In this document: positions 1-5,388 of the stretch, in pieces
Layout of the letters: each line of letters begins with the position of its first letter
How positions within the stretch are numbered: the stretch's first letter is position 1
NCBI GenBank assembly: GCA_030630395.1
Contig: DAOVNE010000092.1
Coordinates: forward strand, 1 to 6,134
Length of the DNA: 6,134 bases
DNA from: Candidatus Eiseniibacteriota bacterium
GTDB lineage: Bacteria; Joyebacterota; Joyebacteria; Joyebacterales; Joyebacteraceae
Reading direction: 5' to 3'
Made by a program: the position numbers and the translations under genes
The notes under the pieces: model-generated
What the model saw: only the letters and a program-made list of their open reading frames with translations
Databases searched by the model: none
What the model was told of the DNA's origin: nothing

Positions 1-189
1 GAAGATCTTCGACTCGATGAGGGCCGAGAGAAGCGTCTGCCCGCCCTCGACCTCAAGAACACGGTCCCCTGCGTTGATGTCGATCTTGCAGATGCCGTAG
101 TTGACAAGCAACCGCTCGGCAACCGTGAGGGCAACCGCGAGAGCAACGAGGATTCCCGCGAAGACCAGTATGGGAAGAAGGAAGATCAT
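1..189 (-). CDS. nqrF: Na+-NQR subunit F, N-terminal part (cut by window edge)
   Basis: NqrF is the membrane-anchored NADH dehydrogenase subunit that takes electrons from NADH through FAD and a [2Fe-2S] cluster into the pump. Only the first 63 codons are visible, open at the left edge. Residues 2-22 form one hydrophobic membrane helix. From about residue 34 the sequence KIDINAGDRVLEVEGGQTLL resembles the start of the NqrF ferredoxin domain (beta hairpin, then GGxLLxAL before the cluster cysteines, which lie outside the window). RnfB, the alternative at this operon position, would show a CGxCGxxGC-type [4Fe-4S] motif soon after its helix and does not fit. The ATG at 189 lies 7 bases after the nqrE stop, with a weak AGG ribosome site. 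The family is about 400 residues long, so most of the gene is missing. The family call is fairly sure, but the FAD/NADH domain is not seen. Confidence 0.85.
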   Translation of the reverse strand, partial: MIFLLPILVFAGILVALAVALTVAERLLVNYGICKIDINAGDRVLEVEGGQTLLSALIESKIF

Positions 190-196
190 CAATCGC

Positions 197-787
197 CTAC
201 TGTATCGTGACCATGCCGGCGAAACCCATGAACGCCATTGCCATCACGCCGGTGATGACCATGGCTATAGCGACGCCCTTGAATGGAACCGGGACGATGC
301 TGTATCTCATCTTCTGTCTCAGGCCGGCGATCAGGACGATGGCCAGCGTCCACCCGACGCCCCCTCCGAAGCCGAACGCGACCGACTGCATGAATGTGTA
401 GTTCCTGATGATCATGAAGAGCGACACACCAAGGATCGCACAGTTGACGGTGATGAGCGGCAGGAAGATCCCGAGCGCGTGATAGAGCGCCGGGCTGAAG
501 CGCTCTACGAACATCTCCACGAACTGCACGAAGGCCGCAATCACGGCGATGAAGATGATGAACGAGAGGAACGTGAGCCCCGTCGGGACGAGCACGTGGT
601 GGTAGACGCCATAGTTGATCGCCGTCGTGAACGTCATGACAAAGATCACGGCAGCGCCGAGCCCGGCCGCGGTGTCGATGCGCTTCGAGACCGCGAGGAA
701 CGAACACATTCCCAGGAAGTTCGCCAACAGGATGTTGTTGGTGAAGATCGCAGCTACGAGGATGATAAGGGGTGATACTTCACCCAT
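197..787 (-). CDS. nqrE: Na+-NQR subunit E (membrane subunit)
   Basis: NqrE is an integral inner-membrane subunit that, with its inverted paralogue NqrD, holds an iron centre inside the membrane and forms part of the sodium/electron path. The product is 196 residues, close to the family's usual 198, and is almost entirely hydrophobic with about six helices. Family hallmarks include FLGMCSFLAVSK (residues 24-35) and LGIFLPLITVNCAILG (105-120). C28 and C116 correspond to the two iron-ligand cysteines of the Vibrio protein, and E91 aligns with the studied acidic residue E95. The ATG at 787 follows the nqrD stop by 2 bases and has a strong AAGGGGAG ribosome site. RnfA is the homologous subunit of Rnf; the neighbouring NqrF, NqrC and NqrD types favour the Nqr name. 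A long open frame on the opposite strand here is only a shadow. Confidence 0.95.
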   Translation of the reverse strand: MGEVSPLIILVAAIFTNNILLANFLGMCSFLAVSKRIDTAAGLGAAVIFVMTFTTAINYGVYHHVLVPTGLTFLSFIIFIAVIAAFVQFVEMFVERFSPALYHALGIFLPLITVNCAILGVSLFMIIRNYTFMQSVAFGFGGGVGWTLAIVLIAGLRQKMRYSIVPVPFKGVAIAMVITGVMAMAFMGFAGMVTIQ

Positions 788-789
788 CG

Positions 790-1461
790 CTAGCTCCCCT
801 TCCCTTCGAGCTTATTGATGCCGGTGATCGCATTGTAGAGAGCGATCAGGAAGCCGAGTGCAATGAACGCCCCGGGCGCCAGGATCATCAGCTGGTTCGG
901 CGTGTACCAGTCGGCCCCGAGAACCTGGTGACCGAAGAGCGCTCCCGTTCCCACGAGCTCTCGAAAGAACCCGATGATTCCGAGGACGACCGCGTACCCG
1001 AGACCGTTGGCGAGGCCGTCGAGCATCGATACAACCGGGCGATTCGAAAGCGCGAACGCCTCGGCACGTCCCATGATGATGCAGTTCGTGATGATGAGAC
1101 CGACGTACGGACCGAGCTGCTTTGACATCTCCCAGTAGTACGCCTTGAGTATCTGGTCGAAGATGATCACGAATGTGGCGATGATGGCCACCTCCGCTAT
1201 CATCCGGATGCGCCTCGGCGTCACGTTTCTGAGGAGTGACACGAACAGGTTGGTGCCGACGCCGACGAAGATGAGGGCGGCGCCCATGACGAGCGAGTTC
1301 TCGAGTTTGTTCGTCACGGCCAGGGCGGAACAGATGCCGAGCACCTGGACGGAGACCGGGTTGGTCACCCAGACGCCGGCCCGGAGTGTCTCCCGGCCCT
1401 TCCCATCACAGGGACCGGATCCTCCGCAGGTAGCACAAACCACTTGATCGTTATGCGCCAC
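790..1461 (-). CDS. nqrD: Na+-NQR subunit D (membrane subunit) with Cys-rich N-terminal extension
   Basis: NqrD is the integral-membrane partner of NqrE; each gives two cysteines to the intramembrane iron centre. The product is 223 residues against about 210 in Vibrio. Hallmarks are VLGICSALAVTNKLE (40-54), FDQILKAYYWEMSKQL (101-116) and VGLIITNCIIMGRAEAFA (120-137). C44 and C127 match the iron-ligand cysteines C29 and C112 of the Vibrio protein, and D148 matches studied residue D133. Translation begins at a GTG at 1461, preceded by GAGGAG at an 8-base spacing, and overlaps the end of nqrC by 11 bases. Starting here adds a soluble N-terminus with C9, C12 and C18 (CATCGGSGPC), not expected in the family. 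A later GTG at residue 32 would remove it, but no good ribosome site was noticed for that start. RnfE is the Rnf homologue. Confidence 0.94.
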   Translation of the reverse strand: MAHNDQVVCATCGGSGPCDGKGRETLRAGVWVTNPVSVQVLGICSALAVTNKLENSLVMGAALIFVGVGTNLFVSLLRNVTPRRIRMIAEVAIIATFVIIFDQILKAYYWEMSKQLGPYVGLIITNCIIMGRAEAFALSNRPVVSMLDGLANGLGYAVVLGIIGFFRELVGTGALFGHQVLGADWYTPNQLMILAPGAFIALGFLIALYNAITGINKLEGKGS

Positions 1462-2086
1462 TGGATCCGCTCCTCGCGACGATCCTCTCGATGATCTCGC
1501 TCAGCATGTCCTCGACCTTGTCACTGGTCATCGTCGCTCCGGTGATGGCGTCGATCTCGTTGATCTGATCAGCGCCGTCGTTGACGAGGTGGATGCCCGG
1601 ATCTCCCGACGGTCCCTGAATCACCTTCCCGCGGAACTGATCCTGGAAGCCCGCGGACGATATCTCACCACCCAGTCCGGGAGTCTCTTCGTGTCTGTAG
1701 AACGCGATGGCGAAGATTGTGCGCATGTCCTCCTCGAGACAGATGAGTCCCTCAATCGGACCCCACAGTCCCGGTCCGTGGAAACGCGTCGCCCGGAGCT
1801 TGCCTGCCTCCGGATGCTCGCTCACGAAGAACTCGAGCCCCTCAATCTCCTCTTCGCCCACCATCGATTCATACACGGCCAGAAGGTCCGACGAACTCGC
1901 CTCTGCGTCAAAGGGCACGCCGAGCACCGTCAGGATGTTCTGAACCTCCTCCGCCTGCGCATTGGCTACCTTCTTCGCGTCCGTGAAGCGATCGACCGCG
2001 GTCAGCGCGACCGCGCAGATGATCCCGAGGACCGCGGCGTAGAGAACCGTATAGGCGCTACCCTTCTTCACGAAGCCTCCGAACAT
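1451..2086 (-). CDS. nqrC: Na+-NQR subunit C (covalent-FMN subunit)
   Basis: NqrC is a one-helix anchored subunit whose periplasmic FMN-binding domain carries a covalently bound FMN. The product is about 211 residues, shorter than Vibrio NqrC (257). Residues 10-31 are the anchor helix. GPGLWGPIEGLICLE (104-118) and HEETPGLGGEI (132-142) are the NqrC/RnfG core; the GLWGPI form is NqrC-like. DAITGATMTS (179-188) fits the Dxx(S/T)xAT flavinylation motif, with T185 the likely FMN-bearing threonine. The start is uncertain. The ATG at 2086 gives a 29-base overlap with nqrB but a weak ribosome site. A GTG at 2071 has GGAGG just upstream and would begin at KKGSAYTV. A TTG at 2122 is unlikely. Flavinylation needs an ApbE-type transferase, not encoded in this window. 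Confidence 0.92.
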   Translation of the reverse strand: MFGGFVKKGSAYTVLYAAVLGIICAVALTAVDRFTDAKKVANAQAEEVQNILTVLGVPFDAEASSSDLLAVYESMVGEEEIEGLEFFVSEHPEAGKLRATRFHGPGLWGPIEGLICLEEDMRTIFAIAFYRHEETPGLGGEISSAGFQDQFRGKVIQGPSGDPGIHLVNDGADQINEIDAITGATMTSDKVEDMLSEIIERIVARSGSSGA

Positions 2087-3125
2087 GCGCGGTAACGAAG
2101 AGCTCGTCCAAGACAGGTGCAAAGATGTTGCCGAGGAGTATCGCGAACATCACGCCCTCGACGTAGCCGGTGAAATTCCTGATGAGGGCCGTCGCGATCC
2201 CGATGATCGCGCCATAGACCCATTTGGCTGAGTTCATGATCGGGCTGGAGACGGGATCCGTCGCCATGAAGAACGCCCCGAAGAGCAGCCCACCGGACAG
2301 GAGATGCCAGATGATCGCATGTGGGTCGCCGCTGTAGATACCTGCGGTCACGATGACGAATGTGCCGAGCATCGCCGCAACGGTTCGCCAGTTGGCAATC
2401 CCTATGATGAGAAGAAATGCTCCTCCGATTAGAACAGCGAGCGCCGATGTCTCCCCCACGCTGCCGGTGACGTTGCCGAAGAAGAGCTTGGGTAGCGCCG
2501 CCCACGTGCCGCTCTTCGCGGCGGCCAGAGGTGTCGCCATCGTCACGGCATCGGTCGCGTACTCGAGCGCCCTGCCGACCAGTCCCTGTCCGGGCTCGAT
2601 CCACCCGGCGGACATGGCCCTCGGATAGCTCAGCGCCAGGAACACGCGTCCGATGAGCGCCGGGTTGAACAGGTTTCTGCCGGTGCCGCCGAAGAGCTCC
2701 TTCCCGACAAGCACGCCGAACGCCGAGCCCAGGGCGACCATCCAGAGCGGTAGCCCTGGAGGCAGGATGAGCGGGAAGAGCATCCCGGTAACGAGAAGCC
2801 CCTCATTGATCTCCTCCTTCTTGAACATGGCAAGAAGGACCTCGACCGCTCCACCGGCGGCGTACGAGACGAGCACCATGGCAAGCACACGCAGACCGAA
2901 GAAGTGGATTGCAGCCAGGAGACAGGGAGCAATGGCGATGATGACCGTCGACATGTAGCGTTTGACGTCAAGGGGGTCGCGAACGTGCGGAGCCCGCGAT
3001 GTCCGCGTGAGCGGCGAAAAGAGAAAAGCGTCGGCGGCATCGTAGATGGGTTTGAGTGCGGCGAAACGCCCGCCCTCCTGAAAGAGCGGCCGCGTCTTAT
3101 CGAGGAGAGTCAGAATCAACTTCAT
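2058..3125 (-). CDS. nqrB: Na+-NQR subunit B (membrane subunit, covalent FMN, quinone site)
   Basis: NqrB is the large membrane subunit that carries a covalent FMN, helps form the sodium channel and contributes the quinone site. The product is 355 residues, against 415 in Vibrio. Conserved blocks include SRAPHVRDPLDVKRYM (43-58), EEINEGLLVTG (104-114), GGTGRNLFNPALIGR (146-160), GSVGETSALA (221-230) and FMATDPVSSP (286-295). G91, G92 and E95 match the studied G140, G141 and E144 of the Vibrio protein, and D340 matches D397. The flavinylation motif reads TDAVTMATPL (191-200), so T198 is the expected FMN site. The protein appears about 50 residues shorter than the Vibrio protein before the GGxxE motif, probably through a smaller loop. 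The ATG at 3125 overlaps the nqrA stop as ATGA, with a GAGG site upstream. The reading frame stays open upstream through nqrA, but that extension is not coding. RnfD is the Rnf homologue. Confidence 0.95.
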   Translation of the reverse strand: MKLILTLLDKTRPLFQEGGRFAALKPIYDAADAFLFSPLTRTSRAPHVRDPLDVKRYMSTVIIAIAPCLLAAIHFFGLRVLAMVLVSYAAGGAVEVLLAMFKKEEINEGLLVTGMLFPLILPPGLPLWMVALGSAFGVLVGKELFGGTGRNLFNPALIGRVFLALSYPRAMSAGWIEPGQGLVGRALEYATDAVTMATPLAAAKSGTWAALPKLFFGNVTGSVGETSALAVLIGGAFLLIIGIANWRTVAAMLGTFVIVTAGIYSGDPHAIIWHLLSGGLLFGAFFMATDPVSSPIMNSAKWVYGAIIGIATALIRNFTGYVEGVMFAILLGNIFAPVLDELFVTAHVRRLREEG

Positions 3126-4579
3126 GCTGTCGCCTCCTCTTCCGCCGCGAGCGCCTCTTTGGCCGCCAGTCTCTTCTCCTCCTCGAGCTTCGCCTTCAGC
3201 TCCATCTTCTTCTGAGCCTCGTGCTCCTCGCGTATCAGTCGCCTCGCATCGCACATGTCTGAGAGAAGCTCTATCTTCGACGGACAAACGTAGGAGCAGA
3301 GACCGCACTCGATGCAGAGGTCCACACGCATCCGCTCCACCTCATCGATCTCGTCGGCATGGAGGAACTTGTGGATGACGCTGGGGAGTATCCCGACAGG
3401 GCAGACATCGATGCACTGCCCGCACGACACGCATGCTCTCAGTTCTCCTGCGAGAGATGTGTTCAGGCGTTCCGGCGGGCCGCCTGGGCACAGGCGACTC
3501 ACGAAGGTCCTGCCGTAGGAGCTTCGCGAAAGCCCCGGCATGGCAAAGGAGAGCATGTGGCGCTCCCCGAGTTCACGAAGAACCGTGAGCCCCTCACATT
3601 CGGCATCGAGCCCTGACTGCCCCGGCGACACGTCGCTGCCTGTGAAGATGCCTCCGCTGATCACGCGCACGTCGTCGCCGCAGAGACGATTCTCGAGGAT
3701 CTCGTCTATGGGGTAGCCAACGACGGCCTTGAGATGGACAGGTTCACTGACGGCCGGGCCGCCGAGTGCTATCAGGCGTTCTACACCCGGCGCTCCGGAT
3801 GAGAGCGCTCTTTCAATCGCCAGGACGCCTGCAGTACGGATCGCCCAAACGGGACGCTTAGGATCGCGGCCAAGTCCGAGAGCCCGCAGGATCAGCAGTG
3901 GGTGACCAAACGGGTAGCGTGCGACCACCGTGTGGAGCCGGCACCAGGAGTGCTCTGCAATGAGGCCCGCGAGCTCTGTCGCGAATCCCGCATCATCAGC
4001 GACGGCAACGTGAACGGTGCCGCCCTGCGTAAGCTCGTGAAGATGCTCGAGGCCGCGAACAAACGAATCGAGCCTTCCCTTGAGAAGCGCATCGGCGCTC
4101 GCAACGAAAGGCTCGAGATGGACCGTGGAGACGATGACGTCATTTGCAGTGGCGGCAGGATCTACCGGTAGATCTGTGCGGGCGTCAGTGATGAACGGCC
4201 AAGCCCCGAGAGAGACAAGTCGGTCGCGGGCATCCGCCTGTGAGCCGCTCGCCGCACCCGGCGGAGCAGCGCTGTCTGAGCCCGACAAACCGCCGGGTGG
4301 CGCCTCATCCAGGGACTCGAGAATCAAGTGGTCCGCAACTCTGTCAAGACGCACCGTTCCGCCGTACGCGGCGATAAGTGGAGCCGAAAAGCGCGTGGGA
4401 TCGGTCGCAAGAACCGTCCCGGCGGAGACGCGGGCGCCCTCTTCTACACGGATATCGCCAAAGCGGAAGCACCGGCTCGCAAGCGGCAGAACGAGCCTGC
4501 TCGGAACCGGAAGGTCGACAACACGCGACGAGGGCCTCCCCGCGAGGCCAATGTTGTAGCCACCCTTGAGTCTTGCCAC
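3122..4579 (-). CDS. nqrA: NqrA-type subunit with RnfC-like double [4Fe-4S] domain
   Basis: This is the peripheral cytoplasmic subunit opening the Na+-NQR operon; 485 residues from a GTG at 4579, against about 446 in Vibrio NqrA. The start is chosen because KGGYNIGLAGRPS (5-17) is the usual NqrA N-terminus and GAGG lies 7 bases upstream. Residues 38-80 form a barrel-sandwich domain shared by NqrA and RnfC. A low-complexity Pro/Gly/Ala/Ser linker follows (91-118). VWAIRTAGVLAIERAL (244-259) and ERLIALGGPAVSEP (267-280) are NqrA-like. Unusually, two complete CxxCxxCxxxCP motifs follow: C383/C386/C389/C393 and C422/C425/C428/C432, predicting two [4Fe-4S] clusters as in RnfC. The RnfC glycine-rich NADH/FMN motif was not found. 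The last 37 residues are a charged Lys/Glu/Ala helix. It could also be named RnfC-like; operon context favours NqrA. It ends in an ATGA overlap with nqrB. Confidence 0.82.
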   Translation of the reverse strand: MARLKGGYNIGLAGRPSSRVVDLPVPSRLVLPLASRCFRFGDIRVEEGARVSAGTVLATDPTRFSAPLIAAYGGTVRLDRVADHLILESLDEAPPGGLSGSDSAAPPGAASGSQADARDRLVSLGAWPFITDARTDLPVDPAATANDVIVSTVHLEPFVASADALLKGRLDSFVRGLEHLHELTQGGTVHVAVADDAGFATELAGLIAEHSWCRLHTVVARYPFGHPLLILRALGLGRDPKRPVWAIRTAGVLAIERALSSGAPGVERLIALGGPAVSEPVHLKAVVGYPIDEILENRLCGDDVRVISGGIFTGSDVSPGQSGLDAECEGLTVLRELGERHMLSFAMPGLSRSSYGRTFVSRLCPGGPPERLNTSLAGELRACVSCGQCIDVCPVGILPSVIHKFLHADEIDEVERMRVDLCIECGLCSYVCPSKIELLSDMCDARRLIREEHEAQKKMELKAKLEEEKRLAAKEALAAEEEATA

Positions 4580-4592
4580 TCGTACCCTCAAA

Positions 4593-5066
4593 TTACTCCA
4601 GGAAATCGGCCAGGTCGTCGTATCTCGACAGGAGGAGGTTGCCGGTATCGCTCTCCCAGGCCTCCATGAAGACCGCGAAGCGGGTCTTATCGTAGTCGGA
4701 CGGGAACCAGGCTTCAAGGCCGAGATCCCCGTCGCTATCTACAAACGCACGCATCACTGTCGCTGAGACGTTCAGCTCGTTGGTGATGTCGAGGAACTGT
4801 CCCTTGTGGGTCTTCGAGTACTCGCTGCCTCCGTAGAATCCCCGGAGCAGAATCCCTCCTTCGTATCCCTGAAGGGTGAAGCTCGTCTTCTCATCGTGCG
4901 TTATGCTGATGTAGGTGTCCTTCTCTTCCGAATTGTAGCCGAGGAATCCTAGGTGGTTCACGAAGTCCTCGACGTCGGCCGGTATGTCCGCCAACGCAGA
5001 CACGGACAGGGACAGCACAACGGCGACCGCGAGCAGCAGGCCGGCACTGATAAGGCTTCTCCGCAT
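4593..5066 (-). CDS. Small exported protein, tentatively YbjN-like
   Basis: The 157-residue product has a clear signal peptide: MRR, a hydrophobic core (about residues 5-24) and a likely cleavage after ALA at residues 25-27. The mature part is about 130 residues, acidic, with no cysteine. It is mixed alpha/beta in pattern: a short helix (29-40), strands around TYISITHDEKTSFTLQGYEG, then LDITNELNVSATVMRAFVD and GDLGLEAWFP, and a final helix. The N-x-x-N/aromatic plus 'dGdlxLe' pattern recalls the YbjN family (bacterial sensory transduction regulator-like, type III chaperone fold). That family call is tentative and comes from pattern only. The ATG at 5066 has AAGGGGGGAAC four bases upstream, which is strong. 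The stop lies 13 bases before the nqrA start, so the two genes are probably co-transcribed. An accessory or envelope role for the Nqr complex is inference only. Longer upstream starts would read through a terminator. Confidence 0.8.
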   Translation of the reverse strand: MRRSLISAGLLLAVAVVLSLSVSALADIPADVEDFVNHLGFLGYNSEEKDTYISITHDEKTSFTLQGYEGGILLRGFYGGSEYSKTHKGQFLDITNELNVSATVMRAFVDSDGDLGLEAWFPSDYDKTRFAVFMEAWESDTGNLLLSRYDDLADFLE

Positions 5067-5202
5067 TGTTCCCCCCTTGATATCCGCCTCTACTGGACAG
5101 GATGCAGAAGACGGGACGACCGTGATAACACATTGTGATGCAAGCAACTCCGCCGGGATGCAACCCCGCGCGGAGATCTTGCGTAAGAACTGAGCCTCTA
5201 GA

Positions 5203-5231
5203 AGTCTACAATGAAACCGAGCAACGCTCAA
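5203..5231 (-). promoter_or_regulatory. Candidate sigma70-like promoter for the exported-protein/nqr operon
   Basis: Read on the minus strand, TTGAGC (5231-5226) and TAGACT (5208-5203) are separated by exactly 17 bases; each matches four of six consensus bases of TTGACA and TATAAT. It lies between the upstream terminator and the first gene of the operon, which is where a promoter is expected. Transcription would start near 5196, leaving a leader of about 130 bases. The match is modest and the promoter rules of this lineage are unknown, so this is only a candidate. Confidence 0.3.
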
Positions 5232-5283
5232 GGGCGGAAGCTGGAACCTCAGGCAATGCGCAGGCAAGTCGTAGCCCCCGCCA

Positions 5284-5322
5284 CCAAACACAAAGAGACC
5301 CGGATCACATGATCCGGGTCTC
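5284..5322 (-). terminator. Intrinsic terminator after the secreted-protein gene
   Basis: The arms GAGACCCGGATCA (5295-5307) and its exact reverse complement (5310-5322) make a perfect inverted repeat with a 2-base centre; in RNA this is about a 12-base-pair GC-rich stem with an ACAU loop. On the minus strand the stem is followed by a T-rich run, TTTGTGTTTGG (5294-5284). It lies about 67 bases past the stop of the gene at the right edge and separates it from the nqr operon. Confidence 0.85.
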
Positions 5323-5388
5323 CCTGTCCGCCCCATCCCAACACTCGCTGCCCAGCCCCGCTTGTGCCCGAGAGGGTGCGGCTCACGA

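Larger units (their letters stand above)
5067..5388. other. Intergenic region (322 bases) between two minus-strand genes
   Basis: Contents: the terminator at 5284-5322, a candidate promoter at 5203-5231, and the strong ribosome site AAGGGGGGAAC just before the gene starting at 5066. No tRNA, riboswitch fold or further coding region is recognised. Open frames that cross it pass through the terminator and have no recognisable protein features. Confidence 0.6.

Noticed and set aside
101..775. Long plus-strand open frame opposite nqrE/nqrF
   Set aside because: It is a charged, repetitive Arg/Asp/Glu/His-rich translation typical of the antisense of a GC-rich membrane gene, and it overlaps well-supported nqrE and nqrF.
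1589..2095. Plus-strand open frame opposite nqrC
   Set aside because: Antisense shadow of a clearly recognised gene; no recognisable domain.
3126..3308. Upstream extension of nqrB by 61 codons
   Set aside because: It overlaps the iron-sulfur end of nqrA in another frame, and family alignment plus the ATGA overlap support the ATG at 3125.
4080..4559. Plus-strand open frame opposite nqrA
   Set aside because: Antisense to a conserved NqrA region; Arg/Ser/Ala-rich with no recognisable motif.
197..4579. Naming the operon rnfCDGEAB
   Set aside because: Gene order is the same in both systems, but GLWGPI in subunit C, VGLIITNC in D, the NqrA N-terminus and the NqrF-like last gene favour Nqr; only the iron-sulfur end of subunit A is Rnf-like.
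4580..4717. Upstream extension of nqrA
   Set aside because: It overlaps the preceding gene out of frame; NqrA homology begins at the GTG at 4579, which has a ribosome site.
5135..5165. Two TTGCATC copies on the minus strand as a possible operator
   Set aside because: Two 7-base matches in a short region can arise by chance, and no symmetry or promoter overlap supports a binding site.
5067..5336. Upstream extension of the exported-protein gene
   Set aside because: It would run through the terminator hairpin and bury the signal peptide; the ATG at 5066 has a strong ribosome site.
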